Below, piece by piece: positions 44,126-53,600 of a stretch of DNA of 64,000 nucleotides. A program made the translations under genes and the position numbers. Every line of letters begins with the position of its first letter. The first letter of the stretch is position 1. Origin of the DNA: Chitinophaga pinensis (lineage in GTDB: Bacteria > Bacteroidota > Bacteroidia > NS11-12g > UBA9320); assembly GCA_945907065.1 (NCBI GenBank), contig CAMDSC010000002.1, positions 32,803 to 96,802 on the forward strand, given 5' to 3'. Below the pieces are notes generated by a model that was not told where the DNA came from, did not search any database, and was given only the letters and a program-made list of their open reading frames with translations.

Positions 44126-44671
44126 TTAGTGTTTCAATTTAATTTCGTTGCTTTCTACCACATTGCTTCTATGCAGTTTTCTGTCTATCATTTGACTTAT
44201 AAATTTTATAGTATCCGGAAATACTCCTGGGTATGGTGATGCAGGTATTCTTAGATCTAAATTACCGGAAACCATTTTTTTCTTATCACTTAAGTTCAAT
44301 CTTTGAAATCGTTGATTAAATTGTAAAGTATCTGAACTACCTGGAACGAGAATACTTTGCCAAACATTATTTTTCTTAATTTTATAGCCAACTAAAAGAT
44401 TATAAAAGCCATCGCTACCAAAATTAAAAGGAGGAAATGTATCTCCAACTGATAAACCCAAATCTCCATCACCATCTTTATAATTTATTGATAAAACTAA
44501 CATACTATCCTTTCCCTGTATATTTTTGTAAACTGTTACCGATTCAAAACCTATTTCAGGCATTTCTGATTCAACTGGATCGGTATTGCACCCAAAAGAA
44601 AGCAACATTAATAGTACTGATATATTGAATAATAGTTTCAAACAGAGAGTTTTTTTAGCAACCAATACCAA
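44126..44671 (-). CDS. Hypothetical lipoprotein
   Basis: The 181-residue protein has a hydrophobic signal ending in LLSFGC, a clear lipobox, followed by a polar domain with a DGDGDLG motif that may bind calcium. No family recognised. The tracked start is a TTG at 44671; a later TTG (44629, giving MKLLFNISVLLMLLSFGC) is at least as good. No ATG precedes the signal peptide. Its 5' end overlaps that of the divergent LuxE-like gene. A TATATTTG box at 44711-44718 could drive it. Confidence 0.7.
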   Translation of the reverse strand: MVLVAKKTLCLKLLFNISVLLMLLSFGCNTDPVESEMPEIGFESVTVYKNIQGKDSMLVLSINYKDGDGDLGLSVGDTFPPFNFGSDGFYNLLVGYKIKKNNVWQSILVPGSSDTLQFNQRFQRLNLSDKKKMVSGNLDLRIPASPYPGVFPDTIKFISQMIDRKLHRSNVVESNEIKLKH

Positions 44672-45608
44672 TTTTAACGAACTGGCTTTGGAAATATTTT
44701 ATTACCAGGCCAAATATAATCCCGTTTATTCTAAATTTTTAAAGTTAATTAATAAACGGCTTGAATACATTTTAGATATTGAAGATATTCCTTATTTACC
44801 AATTGATTTTTTTAAAAATCATGCTGTAAGTTGCAATCCTATTAACGACAAGACTCCTTTTTTTTCAAGCAGCTCAACCACCGGCCAAGGAGCAAGTCGC
44901 CATTATTTACCAGATATTAATCTTTATCATACTGCTTTTACCAAAAGTTTTGAATTTCAATTTGGCAATATCAAAGACTATACATTTCGTTTTTTATTAC
45001 CTTCATACATGGAAAGAAGCGGTTCTTCATTGGTTTATATGGCTGAGAAACTATTAAAAATATCAGGTTCGGGTGGTTTTTATTTAAATAATTTTGCAAA
45101 ATTGACGGATGATTTAAATGAGGACAAAAAACTGGGACGAAAAATAATTTTGCTCGGAGTTAGTTTTGCCCTTCTTGATTTTGCAGAACAGTTTTCTTTG
45201 GATTTATCAGGTGTTACTATTATGGAAACCGGCGGAATGAAAGGTCGGCGAAAAGAAATAACACGGCCAGAACTTCACAATTTTTTAAAGCAAAAACTAA
45301 ATGTAAACCAAATTGCTTCCGAATATGGGATGACGGAGCTTTTATCACAAGCGTATTCAATTAAGGATGGGATATTTAACTGTCCACCTTGGATGAAGAT
45401 AAGTATTGGCCAAACCACGGACCCATTGGGGTTAGAAAAAACTGGCAAGACTGGCACTTTAAAAATTATTGACTTAGCCAATATTGAGAGTTGTTGTTTT
45501 ATTAGCACCTCCGATTTGGGGAGAGTTTCCCAAGATGGTTCGTTTGAAGTTTTGGGAAGATATGATAACAGCGATGTGAGGGGATGCAATCTCCTCACCC
45601 CCGAATAA
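44586..45608 (+). CDS. LuxE-like acyl-protein synthetase / acyltransferase
   Basis: The 340-residue protein resembles the LuxE acyl-protein synthetase family, an adenylate-forming enzyme group. The nucleotide-binding SSSTTGQGAS motif is near residue 90, METGGMKGRRKEI near 205, EYGMTELLSQAY near 240 and a C-terminal DLGRVSQDGSFEVLGRYDNSDVRGCN near 310. It probably activates a carboxylic acid; no reductase (LuxC) or acyl-carrier partner is nearby. The first 85 bases overlap the divergent lipoprotein gene; the ATG at 44586 is the only ATG, and the TTG at 44625 is an alternative start. Confidence 0.8.
   Translation: MHPKESNINSTDILNNSFKQRVFLATNTNFNELALEIFYYQAKYNPVYSKFLKLINKRLEYILDIEDIPYLPIDFFKNHAVSCNPINDKTPFFSSSSTTGQGASRHYLPDINLYHTAFTKSFEFQFGNIKDYTFRFLLPSYMERSGSSLVYMAEKLLKISGSGGFYLNNFAKLTDDLNEDKKLGRKIILLGVSFALLDFAEQFSLDLSGVTIMETGGMKGRRKEITRPELHNFLKQKLNVNQIASEYGMTELLSQAYSIKDGIFNCPPWMKISIGQTTDPLGLEKTGKTGTLKIIDLANIESCCFISTSDLGRVSQDGSFEVLGRYDNSDVRGCNLLTPE
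44711..44718 (-). promoter_or_regulatory. -7 promoter element of the hypothetical lipoprotein gene
   Basis: TATATTTG on the minus strand is an exact TAnnTTTG match 40 bases before the tracked TTG start. It lies within the LuxE-like coding sequence on the other strand, so chance is possible. Confidence 0.35.
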
Positions 45609-45643
45609 CTTCAAGATTTTTCATTTTCAAATTTCCAAATTAT

Positions 45644-45651
45644 TATCTTTG
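45644..45651 (+). promoter_or_regulatory. -7 promoter element of trhO
   Basis: TATCTTTG followed by CACCC is a typical Bacteroidota -7 sequence, 23 bases before the trhO ATG. The -33 region is T-rich without a clear TTG. Confidence 0.5.
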
Positions 45652-45674
45652 CACCCTAATCCCCTTAGTGTAAC

Positions 45675-46688
45675 ATGAAATTGCATAACAAGGTAAACAA
45701 AGACATTTTAAAACAACAAATTCTGCAATCGGCTGAGCCGCGAACTACTATTTCTTTTTACAAATATTGGCCTATTGGCAATCCACAAATATTTCGTGAT
45801 CATATGTATTTATCCCTTGACCCTATTGGGGTACTTGGAAGAATATATGTAGCCAAAGAAGGTATAAATGCACAGATAAGTGTACCTACATCTAACCTTC
45901 AACTTTTTAAGGAAACTCTTTTTCAGATAACTTTTTTAGAAGGTGTGAGGCTAAATATAGCTGTGGAGGACAATGGAAAATCGTTTATAAAATTGGGAAT
46001 AAAAGTAAGGCCAAAAATTGTAGCTGACGGCCTGAACGACCCCGATTTTAATTCGTGGGATTATGGGCAGCATTTGTCAGCGGAGGATTTCAATAAAAAA
46101 ATATCAGAACCCGAAACTATTTTGGTAGACATGCGCAACCATTACGAAAGTGAGGTTGGGCATTTTGAAAATGCAATAATTCCGGATGTAGATACATTTA
46201 AGGAAGAATTGGATTATGTAGTGGATTTATTGGCCGATAAAAAAGACCAACCGGTGGTGATGTATTGTACCGGAGGAATTCGCTGTGAAAAAGCCAGTGC
46301 ATGGCTTAAACACAATGGGTTTAAAGATGTGTATCAATTGGAAGGCGGCATTATAAAATATGCCAAGGATGCTAAAGAACAATCACTTCCAAATAAATTT
46401 ATAGGCAAAAATTTTGTGTTTGACGAGCGGCTTGGTGAACGAATTACCGAGGATATTATCGCCCATTGTCACCAATGCGGAACTTCGTGGGACACTCATG
46501 TAAACTGCAAAAATGTTGGCTGTAACTTGCTTTTTTTACAATGCCCTATATGTGCTGAAAAATATGATGGATGCTGTTCGGATGAATGTAATACGATTTA
46601 TCATTTACCTGAAGAAGAACAAAAGGAATATCGCCGAAACAAAGACAGCGGAATACGAATTTTTTCTAAAGGGAGATTTGGGGGTTAA
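45675..46688 (+). CDS. trhO: Rhodanese-like tRNA uridine(34) hydroxylase TrhO (YceA family)
   Basis: Oxygen-dependent formation of 5-hydroxyuridine at the wobble position of certain tRNAs. The 337-residue protein has the acylphosphatase-like N-terminal domain (YKYWPIGNPQIFRDHMY...GRIYVAKEGINAQISVP), a rhodanese domain with the active-site loop MYCTGGIRCEKASAWL near residue 200, and a C-terminal cysteine-rich zinc segment (CHQCG...C..VGCNLLFLQCPICAEKYDGCCSDEC). All elements are intact. Confidence 0.94.
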   Translation: MKLHNKVNKDILKQQILQSAEPRTTISFYKYWPIGNPQIFRDHMYLSLDPIGVLGRIYVAKEGINAQISVPTSNLQLFKETLFQITFLEGVRLNIAVEDNGKSFIKLGIKVRPKIVADGLNDPDFNSWDYGQHLSAEDFNKKISEPETILVDMRNHYESEVGHFENAIIPDVDTFKEELDYVVDLLADKKDQPVVMYCTGGIRCEKASAWLKHNGFKDVYQLEGGIIKYAKDAKEQSLPNKFIGKNFVFDERLGERITEDIIAHCHQCGTSWDTHVNCKNVGCNLLFLQCPICAEKYDGCCSDECNTIYHLPEEEQKEYRRNKDSGIRIFSKGRFGG

Positions 46689-46701
46689 TTTTTGGAAATT
46701 C

Positions 46702-47373
46702 CTAATTCCTAATCAACCTCCTAATTACTACCAAATGTGACAGGAAAACTAAAGGAACCACGCAGCCAGGCAACCACACAAACGGGAAATATAAAACAGC
46801 AATATTAGGCTGGTCAAAAGCAAATTGCTGAATTGGAAAAGGGGCTGAAAGAATAGCATTAATAACAATATTCAATAAAAGCCCAAGACAAATAAAATTC
46901 CAAATCAGAATTATTTTGGGTGAAAGTTTGTTTTTTACAAACCCGAAATACCAAACAAATGGAGCTGTAATACCTGCTATTATATCAAAATTTCGGCCTT
47001 CAAAAGTCATCAACTCCGGAATTTTACCTTCCAAAAAAAGTCCAAACAAAACTAATTCAACAGGAATTCGAATCACATGAAGAAATGTCAATGTTTTAGC
47101 ATCCAGCTTATCAATAAAAACTTTTCCGTTAGCAGTGATAAATAAAAGTGCAATACCAATAAACATTGGGGTAACAGCTAACGCTAACCTTGGCGGCATA
47201 TTATTAGTAACCGTATAAAATCCTGATACACTTATTACACCATGCAACAACAGCCATCCCAAAAGAAGAAGTAAAACAATCCGTGAAGAATTGGCTGCTT
47301 TATAAAAAAATAAAACAGTGAGTAGAGTTGTTAGTCCAAAAACAATGCTGAGGAATAAAGGTAGATTTTCCAT
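46702..47373 (-). CDS. Hypothetical seven-helix membrane protein
   Basis: The 223-residue protein is almost wholly hydrophobic, with about seven predicted transmembrane helices and the last Arg-rich residues (VVIRRLIRN) likely cytoplasmic. No catalytic motif or known family is recognised. It converges with trhO, with 13 bases between them, and is preceded by gldE on the same strand after 62 bases. The reading frame is convincing because of its uniform membrane character; the function is unknown. Confidence 0.7.
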   Translation of the reverse strand: MENLPLFLSIVFGLTTLLTVLFFYKAANSSRIVLLLLLGWLLLHGVISVSGFYTVTNNMPPRLALAVTPMFIGIALLFITANGKVFIDKLDAKTLTFLHVIRIPVELVLFGLFLEGKIPELMTFEGRNFDIIAGITAPFVWYFGFVKNKLSPKIILIWNFICLGLLLNIVINAILSAPFPIQQFAFDQPNIAVLYFPFVWLPGCVVPLVFLSHLVVIRRLIRN

Positions 47374-47435
47374 AATTCTGTTTTTTAAAGGTTAAACTAT
47401 TTAACAAATGGATTAGCTAACCCTGATTAATTTAA

Positions 47436-48710
47436 TTACTCCTCATTCACCACCAGCCTTACCAAATCAATTCGGGCTTCATCAAATTTCAATATTTTAA
47501 CTTTAAAGCGTTGAATATTTAAGGTTTCTCCTTCCGAAGGAATACTGCCATGCTCAGCAATTATATAGCCTGCAAGGGTTTCATAATCGCCATCAGGAAT
47601 ATTAAAAGCGTATTTCTCATTTAAATAATCCACTTCCAATGAAGCCGATAACTCAAATTCATTTTCAGCAATTTGTTTTTCGGTAATATGGTTATCATCA
47701 TCGTGCTCATCGTCAATCTCACCCAATATTTCTTCCATAATATCTTCTACAGTAATGATACCTGCCGTTCCGCCAAATTCATCCACAACTAGAGCTATAC
47801 TTTTACGCTTTTTTACAAACTCATTTAGCATTTGTTGAGCCGAGCGGCTTTCATTGGTAATAAGAATTGGCATTAAAATAGATTTGATAGATTTCGGTTT
47901 TTTAAACATATCAATCTGATGGGCATACCCAATAATATTATCAATAGAATCGCGATAAACCAATATTTTGGAATGGTGCGATTCTAGAAATAAATGTTGA
48001 AGACTTTCCATGCTTTCACCTACTTCTAATGCTACAAGGTCGGTTCTTGGCACAATACAATCTCTCACTTTTACTGTACTAAAATCCAAAGCATTTTTTA
48101 AAATCTCAGCATCTACCTCGCTTTTTCTATTGTCTTGCAATGTTTCTGAAATAAAATGGCCTAAATCAACTTTGGTAAATGCTGGGGCTGTTTCTACAAA
48201 CACTTGAGATGTAAGCATTCTCAATATTTTTTTTGACATCCATATAGTAAACTGAACAATTGGCCAAAGCAAATAATAGAATAATTGAAAAGGGTAAATA
48301 AAAATTGAAAGAATAAAATTTGGGTTTATTCTAAACAATGCCTTTGGCAAAAAATCAGCTGTAAACAAAACTATTATCGTACTAATAATAGTACTTATAA
48401 GCAAATTTGCTACTCTAGAATAATGAAAAGGAGTTAAAAAATCGTTTAATTGTTTTCCAATAAAAATACCATAAATAACCAATACCACATTATAAGCCAC
48501 CAATATGGTGCTTATAAACCTAGAAGGGGATTTATAATAATCAGAAACCAATGCAGCCCATGAACTTCCTTGTTTGCTTTTAAGCTCAATTCTTAATTTA
48601 TTAGCCGATACAAAAGCAATTTCAAGCCCTGAAAAAAAGGCCGCCATGGCTAATGAAACGATTATTATTACAATTGGTGTAACCATTATCTTCGCTGCAA
48701 ATATACTCAT
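47436..48710 (-). CDS. gldE: Gliding motility-associated protein GldE (CNNM/CorC-type transporter family)
   Basis: The 424-residue protein has an N-terminal DUF21/CNNM membrane domain with four helices (to about residue 190), two CBS domains (RDCIVPRTDLVALEV..., DEFGGTAGIITVEDIMEEILGEIDDEHD) and a C-terminal CorC/HlyC domain. In Bacteroidota this architecture is labelled GldE, required with GldD for gliding and T9SS function in Flavobacterium. By architecture alone a general CorC-type magnesium/cobalt efflux protein cannot be excluded, since gldD is not adjacent. It is divergent from the DUF853 pseudogene. Confidence 0.86.
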   Translation of the reverse strand: MSIFAAKIMVTPIVIIIVSLAMAAFFSGLEIAFVSANKLRIELKSKQGSSWAALVSDYYKSPSRFISTILVAYNVVLVIYGIFIGKQLNDFLTPFHYSRVANLLISTIISTIIVLFTADFLPKALFRINPNFILSIFIYPFQLFYYLLWPIVQFTIWMSKKILRMLTSQVFVETAPAFTKVDLGHFISETLQDNRKSEVDAEILKNALDFSTVKVRDCIVPRTDLVALEVGESMESLQHLFLESHHSKILVYRDSIDNIIGYAHQIDMFKKPKSIKSILMPILITNESRSAQQMLNEFVKKRKSIALVVDEFGGTAGIITVEDIMEEILGEIDDEHDDDNHITEKQIAENEFELSASLEVDYLNEKYAFNIPDGDYETLAGYIIAEHGSIPSEGETLNIQRFKVKILKFDEARIDLVRLVVNEE

Positions 48711-48771
48711 TCGTTATATTGCCTTGACAATTTCGTTGTAAACACCTTGGTTTGTTGTTAAATTATTTACA

Positions 48772-50329
48772 ATGTCAAATAAAGAAAATTTTCTTACCGA
48801 AATAAATACCTCATAAAGTTTCAAGGGTAATTCCATAGTTTTAGGTGCATCCGTTTTAGATGGTATACCTAATGAAAACAGCTTGGTAAAAGCACCTTTG
48901 CAAACCTTTAATTGGCATGGATTAATTGCCGGAGCCACAGGAACCGGAAAAACTAAAACACTGCAAATGATAACTGAAAAATTATCATTGAACGGTGTGC
49001 CAGCTTTGGTAATGGACATTAAAGGAGATTTGAGCGGAATTTCGCAGCCAGGAACCTTAAATCCAAAAATAGAAGATCGTATAAAATTATTGGTGAAGAT
49101 TGGAAACCACGCCAATGCCCTGAGGAATTGTTATCAATTTCAGATGAGCCGGGTGTAAAATTAAAAGCTACAATTAGTGAATTTGGACCGGTATTACTAA
49201 GTAAAATGCTGGAACTTAACGATACCTAAGGCGGGGTAGTTTCATTAGTTTTTAAATATGCAGATGATAATAAACTTCCGCTTTTAGATATTAAAGACTT
49301 TAGAAAAACCCTTCAATTTTTGAGCAATGAGGGAAAAGAAGAAACCGAAAAAGAATACGGATTGATTAGTACCTCCTCAGTTGGAGCTATTCTTAGAAAT
49401 TTAATAGCTTTGGAGGAACAAGGTGCTGATGCTTTTTTTGTTGAACCTACATTTGATGTGGATGACTTACTAAGACTTGACGATAATGGATATGGTTACA
49501 TAAACGTTTTAAGACTCACAGATATTCAAGGAAAACCAAGATTATTTAGCACTTTTATGCTGAGTCTTTTAGATGAAATTTATGAAAGCTTACCTAAAAA
49601 AGGGGATATTGAACAACCTGAATTGGTTATTTTTATCGATGAAGCCCATCTTATTTTTAATGAAGCCTCCAATGCATTACTTGATTAAATTGAAACTATT
49701 ATTAAGCTTATACGAATCAAAGGGGTTGGCATTTTTTTATAACCCAAAATCCGGATGATATTCCTGAATCGGTTTTGGCCCAATTGGGCATGAAAATTCA
49801 ACATGCTTTAAGAGCTTTTACTGCCAAAGACAGAAAAGCTATAAAAATTGCAGCTGAAAATTATCCTCTTTCTGAGTATTATAAAACAGAAGATATCATT
49901 ACTCAATTAGGAATTGGTGAAGCGTTGATAACGGTTTTAAATGAAAATGGGATTCCTACTAGTTTGGTTCATTGCCTGATGAGTCCGCCAAGCACCCGAA
50001 TGGATGTGATTGCAGAAAAAGAGCAACAATATTTGATTTCGAAATCAAAAATAATAGACAAGTATAATAAATCCATCGACCGTGAAAGTGCTTATGAATT
50101 ATTGAACGCCAAGCTTAATGAATTGGATGAAGCTAAAAAAAGACAAGAGGATGTAACACAAGAAGAAAAACAAAGCTCGAATGGGAGGAACGAAAAATCT
50201 GTATTTGAAACTGTGGCCAATAGTTCTGTTACAAAAACAATAGTGAGAGAAGTAGCGAGAGGATTATTGGGCATGCTTGGTATTGGAGGAACGCAAAGAA
50301 GAACATCCAGAAAAACAGGTTGGTTCTAA
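48772..50329 (+). pseudogene. HerA-like ATPase (DUF853/YjgR family) pseudogene
   Basis: Frames joined end to end give a nearly complete helicase-HerA-like C-terminal protein: MSNKENFLTEINTS, Walker A AGATGTGKTKT, MDIKGDLSGIS, LQFLSNEGKEETEKEYG, Walker B LVIFIDEAHLIF, and a C-terminal TSRKTGWF. Five lesions interrupt it: TAA at 48814, a one-base loss near 49090, TAA at 49227, TAA at 49686 and a one-base loss near 49735. Three are substitutions to TAA (two where Gln is expected), so sequencing indels alone cannot explain it. The intact family encodes a P-loop ATPase of poorly known role. The tracked ORFs 48883, 49320 and 49775 are fragments of this one gene. Confidence 0.9.
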
Positions 50330-50368
50330 AATTAATAATAAAAATTTTACTAATTATTGTATAAAAAA

Positions 50369-50395
50369 AATCCCGGAAGAATATCTCCCGGGATT
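50369..50395 (-). terminator. Rho-independent terminator after the giant surface-protein gene
   Basis: The 8-bp stem AATCCCGG/CCGGGATT with an 11-base loop is followed on the minus strand by a run of T residues (A run at 50363-50370). It lies 24 bases past the giant gene's stop and also sits at the convergent end of the DUF853 pseudogene. Confidence 0.82.
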
Positions 50396-50419
50396 TAACA
50401 TTAGGTATAAGATTACAAT

Positions 50420-50660
50420 TTATTTCTTTACTTCAAATCTTAAAATAGTGGTTTTACCTGTATCTGTGGAAAGTTTAACAAGATAAATACCAGCTGCAAG
50501 GTTATGATTATCAATACTAATTGTAGAGCTAAAACGTTTACCTTCCATTACTTGACGACCTAACTGATCATAAATAACCATATTAACCATATCTCCCGTG
50601 CTCACATCCAAAGTAAAATTATCTGTGCTTGGATTTGGATATAAGTTGGCCGCAAAAGCA
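50420..50660 (-). other. T9SS C-terminal sorting domain of the giant protein
   Basis: The last ~78 codons read NLYPNPSTDNFTLDV, a VIYDQLGRQVMEGK strand pair and IYLVKLSTDTGKTTILRFEVKK, the type A sorting domain pattern. It directs outer-membrane translocation and cleavage or anchoring. Confidence 0.85.
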
Positions 50661-53600
50661 TTTTTTGTAAATGGATTTATTCCTGCAGTTGGAGTAAGGG
50701 TAACATTATAATTAGCAGGATTTCCATTACAACCATTTACACCTTTTTCTGTTACAGTAACTGTGCCAGTGGCTCCGGTTAAATTCCATTTTACTTGAAT
50801 CAAACTTGTACCATTATTTTGAACCACACCATTAACCGCCTGCCAGTTATAAGTAGAACCAGGAGTTGAAGCAACGCTGTAAACTTGGGTACTTCCATTA
50901 TTAGCTGTAGTTGGTCCGGATATAGTAATAGCCGAAGGATTTGGCAATACCCTAACAAAATAATAGGCTGAATCCTTGCAAGAGAATGGCGTTGTAACAT
51001 TTAGTGTTACTTTATAATTGCCAGCCGCAGCATAAGACCTTGAAGCATTTGGGGTAGATATGGTTGACCCATCTCCCAAATTCCAAAAACTGCTATAGGT
51101 TCCTGCTAAAATTGTAGTGTTGGTATAAACATAACTATTACCATTTAAGCATTGTGTTTCATTGTTATGAGTAAATTCGGCTATAGGACTTGGATGAACG
51201 GTAACTTGTTTTGATATACTATCAATACACCCATCAGCAGATATTACACTTAATCTAAATGTATACGTTCCCGGAGCTGTAAAGTTTTTCACAACATTTA
51301 TGCCTCCAATACTTGACCCGTCTCCTAAATTCCACACACGTGTGATTGAACCTTGGCTAATTGATGAAGCATCACTTAACGAAAATAGATGTCCGTTGTA
51401 ACATTGTGAGTTATTATTAATATTAAAGTTTGCAATAGGTTTTGGACTTACCATTATAGTGCTCATTGCTGAATCTTTGCAACCGTTATTACCTGTCACA
51501 ATTAATTTCACATTATAGGCTCCTGAGCTAGCATAATTCTTAGTTGGATTTGCTGCTGTTGATGTACTTCCATCACCCAAAGCCCAAGCTCTTGTGAATG
51601 TTCCGGATGATATTGTTGAATTATCGGTAAAGACAAAATTATTACCATTTATACATTGACCAATATCATTAACACTAAATGAAGCTTTAGGTGCAGAAAA
51701 CACATTCACTGCCTTGGTTACTGAGCTTACACAACCATTAATAGATTTTACATTTAATATTACATTGTAAGTTCCAGATGCACTGTAGTTATAAGTTGGA
51801 TTAAAGCTATTTGAACTACTTCCATCACCAAATTGCCATTGCGCATCATTTACCCCCGTAGAAGTATTAACAAATACTATGGATTGACCGATACAACGAT
51901 CCGATGCTGTAAAATTAGCAACAGGATTAGCAAAAATTGTAATTGTTCTTGTAATTACTTCTGAGCAGCTATTTGCATTAGTTGCAGTTAATTTTACAGT
52001 GTAAGTTCCTGCTGCTGCATATACTTTGGTAGGTGATGCTATTGTTGATGTACTTGCATCTCCAAAATCCCATAAATATGTGCTACCTCCAATTGATGTA
52101 TTGTTAAATGTAACTAACCCCCCTGCACAAACGTTGGTGGCATTGAAATTTGGAATTGGTTTAGAATAAACCAACACTGAACTTGTTGCTGAATTTACAC
52201 AACCTTTATCAGTGGTTACTGTAAGATTTACTGTATAATTTCCTCCTGAAGCATAGGTGTTGGTTGGATTGGTATTGCTACTAGTATTACCATCACCAAA
52301 TTTCCATTGATTAGTCATGTTTCCAGCTGAAAGTGATGAGGTATTAGTAAACGTTGCCGTTAATCCTACACAGAAACTGGATGGATTAGTAAAGGAAACC
52401 GCTGCTCTTGGATGCACTGTAACCGAATTAGTAGTGGTATCTTTACAACCATTAGGAGAAGTTACTATCAATTTTACACTATAAGTTGATGGACTCGTAT
52501 ATCCTTTTGAAGGATTAGTAGAAGTTGAAGAATTTCCATCTCCAAAAGTCCATTCATGTCCAACAGCACCTGTTGAGTTACTAGTAAATGAAAGATTATC
52601 ATTTGTACAGCCATTATTTACAATAAATGAAGCAACCGGTCTTGGCCAAATAGTAACCGACTTAGTCAATGAATCTTTACAACCATTGCTGCTAACTGAT
52701 ACCAATTTTACGGAATAATTACCAGACACATTGTAAATATTTGTAGGATTCATAAGTGTGCTTGTATTTGAATTACCAAATGTCCAATTATAGGTTGCCC
52801 CATTTGTGGTTGTATTAGTAAAACTCATTAATCCACCGCGACAAATTGGATCAGGAGCGGCAGTAAACGAAACTGAAGGACGAGGATAAACTGTAATTGT
52901 TTTGGTTACAGAATCTTTGCAACTGTTCACAGAAGTTACTACAAGTTTGACGCTATAAGTATTTGCGCTTGCATAAGTATACGTTGGTGAAGTAGCAGCA
53001 CTTGATTTGCCATCACCAAATTGCCAAACATAAGCATTAGCGCCGGTTGATTGGTTTGTAAAGCTTACTGCGGTGCCTAAACATTGGTTTGCTGCAGTAA
53101 ATGCAGGCACAGGCTTAGCATAAATAACAATTGTATTTGTAACAGAATCTTTACAGCCAAAAGTATTAGTAACTACAAGTTTTACATTATAATTTCCTGC
53201 AGCCGTGTAAGTTTTTGATGGACTACCAACCGTTGAAGTTGTTGCATCACCAAAATTCCAAGTATTTAAAGAAGCTCCTGTACTTGTATTATTAAAGGTT
53301 ATACTATTTCCTAAACAAGCATTACTACCCGTAAATAAGGCTTTTGGCGAACTATTAACTGTATATGATTTTGCAACTGAATTAACGCAACCGTTGGAAG
53401 AAGTTGAAGTTAGTGAAACAGTATAAGTTCCCGCTGTAGGATAGGTATAGGTAGGATTGGTTGCAGTAGAACTATTTCCATTTCCAAAATTCCAAGAATA
53501 GGTACTTGCACCTGTTGAAGTATTTGTAAAAGTACTTAAAAATCCATTACAAACATTGGCAGTAGTAAAGTTGGCCACAGGATTCGGATAAATGGTTACA

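Noticed and set aside
48714-49115. Minus-strand 133-aa ORF (48714-49115)
   Set aside because: It is the antisense shadow of the DUF853 pseudogene, low in complexity and without homology features.
48772-50329. Recoding of TAA as Gln (alternative genetic code)
   Set aside because: TAA at two Gln positions looked suggestive, but the same gene also has two frameshifts, and TAA ends many intact genes here. Gene decay is the simpler explanation.
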